NCBI GenBank assembly: GCA_031288745.1
Contig: JAITQT010000002.1
Location: 1 to 6,662 of the forward strand
DNA length: 6,662 bases
Direction: 5' to 3'
Origin: Deltaproteobacteria bacterium
GTDB lineage: Bacteria; Desulfobacterota; Desulfarculia; Adiutricales; Adiutricaceae
In this document: positions 6,488 to 6,662 of the stretch, piece by piece
Numbering within the stretch: position 1 is the stretch's first letter
Layout: every line of letters begins with the position of its first letter
Notes under the pieces: model-generated
The model's database searches: none
The model's input: only the letters and a program-made list of their open reading frames with translations
What the model was told of the DNA's origin: nothing
Position numbers and translations under genes: made by a program

Positions 6488-6662
6488 ATGTTAAAATTAC
6501 CGAGCGACGGCCAGACGTTTGCCCAAATTTAAGAGGATAATCTACTTTATGTGGATAAAACCAAGTACCTTTATCCAATCATAAAACAACCAGGCTGCTT
6601 TTTCCTCTCTTGACCCCACCGGTTCGGAAAATCAATGCTTGATACCCTTAGAGAACTTTTAA
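6488..6662 (+). pseudogene. AAA-ATPase-like (DUF1703-type) protein, 5' part, broken
   Basis: The frame from the ATG at 6488 reads MLKLPSDGQTFAQI, then stop TAA (6530-6532), then EDNLLYVDKTKYLYPIIKQ and PGCFFLS, then stop TGA (6611-6613), then PHRFGKSM and LDTLRELL to the window edge. This matches the N-terminus of the AAA-ATPase-like/PD-(D/E)XK family common in gut and other anaerobes, typically LPxGxQxFxxIRExNxxYVDKT followed by FLSRPRRFGKS. Both stops fall where the family usually has Arg; the TGA is one C-to-T change from CGA. The GKS of the Walker A-like motif survives at 6626-6634. Full family members have several hundred residues, so most of the gene lies outside the window. The ribosome binding site AAGGTGA is still good, suggesting recent inactivation. 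The family's role is unsettled. Stop-codon readthrough or recoding cannot be excluded but is unlikely. Confidence 0.8.

Noticed and set aside
6390..6578. Minus-strand ORF of 62 codons
   Set aside because: It runs through the second miniature element and antisense to the AAA-ATPase-like pseudogene, so it is a shadow.

Overview
The window looks like part of a shrinking bacterial genome. Three recognisable housekeeping genes lie on the + strand: the 3' part of lepB (signal peptidase I), an intact pyrB (aspartate carbamoyltransferase) and an intact pyrC (dihydroorotase). Together they fill only about 40% of the sequence. The long stretches between them have no convincing intact gene but still carry broken open segments, as expected of decaying genes. 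The PyrB and PyrC sequences look most like those of anaerobic Desulfobacterota (Deltaproteobacteria) to me. Low coding density, stop-ridden remnants and altered conserved residues suggest a host-associated lineage such as a gut or protist symbiont. That placement is inference and no search was run.

Layout: 1-421 is the lepB C-terminal part. 422-1000 is a relatively GC-rich, apparently decayed hydrophobic-protein remnant, followed by a hairpin/T-tract terminator at 1003-1026. 1027-2452 holds no recognisable gene, only two doubtful small ORFs (1469-1669, 1663-1932), a perfect 18-base palindromic site (1486-1503) and an AT-rich stretch before pyrB. pyrB is 2453-3421. A 925-base gap without an intact gene (3422-4346) separates it from pyrC (4347-5648).

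The right-hand kilobase is accessory. Two copies of the same exactly 110-base element, with terminal inverted repeats and 6-base direct repeats at both ends (AATATT and AAGATT), lie at 5737-5858 and 6311-6432. They behave like a miniature inverted-repeat transposable element (MITE). Just after the second copy is the 5' part of a pseudogene of the AAA-ATPase-like (DUF1703 type) family, with two in-frame stops. Its ribosome binding site is enclosed in a perfect 9-bp hairpin.

PyrB and PyrC catalyse steps 2 and 3 of de novo UMP synthesis (carbamoyl phosphate plus aspartate to carbamoyl-aspartate, then to dihydroorotate). Both retain most catalytic residues, but PyrC has Gln where a substrate-binding His is expected. 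LepB is functionally unrelated. The most noteworthy items are the miniature element, the hairpin over the pseudogene's ribosome binding site, and the PyrC substitution. I did not find evidence for a complete new multi-gene system.
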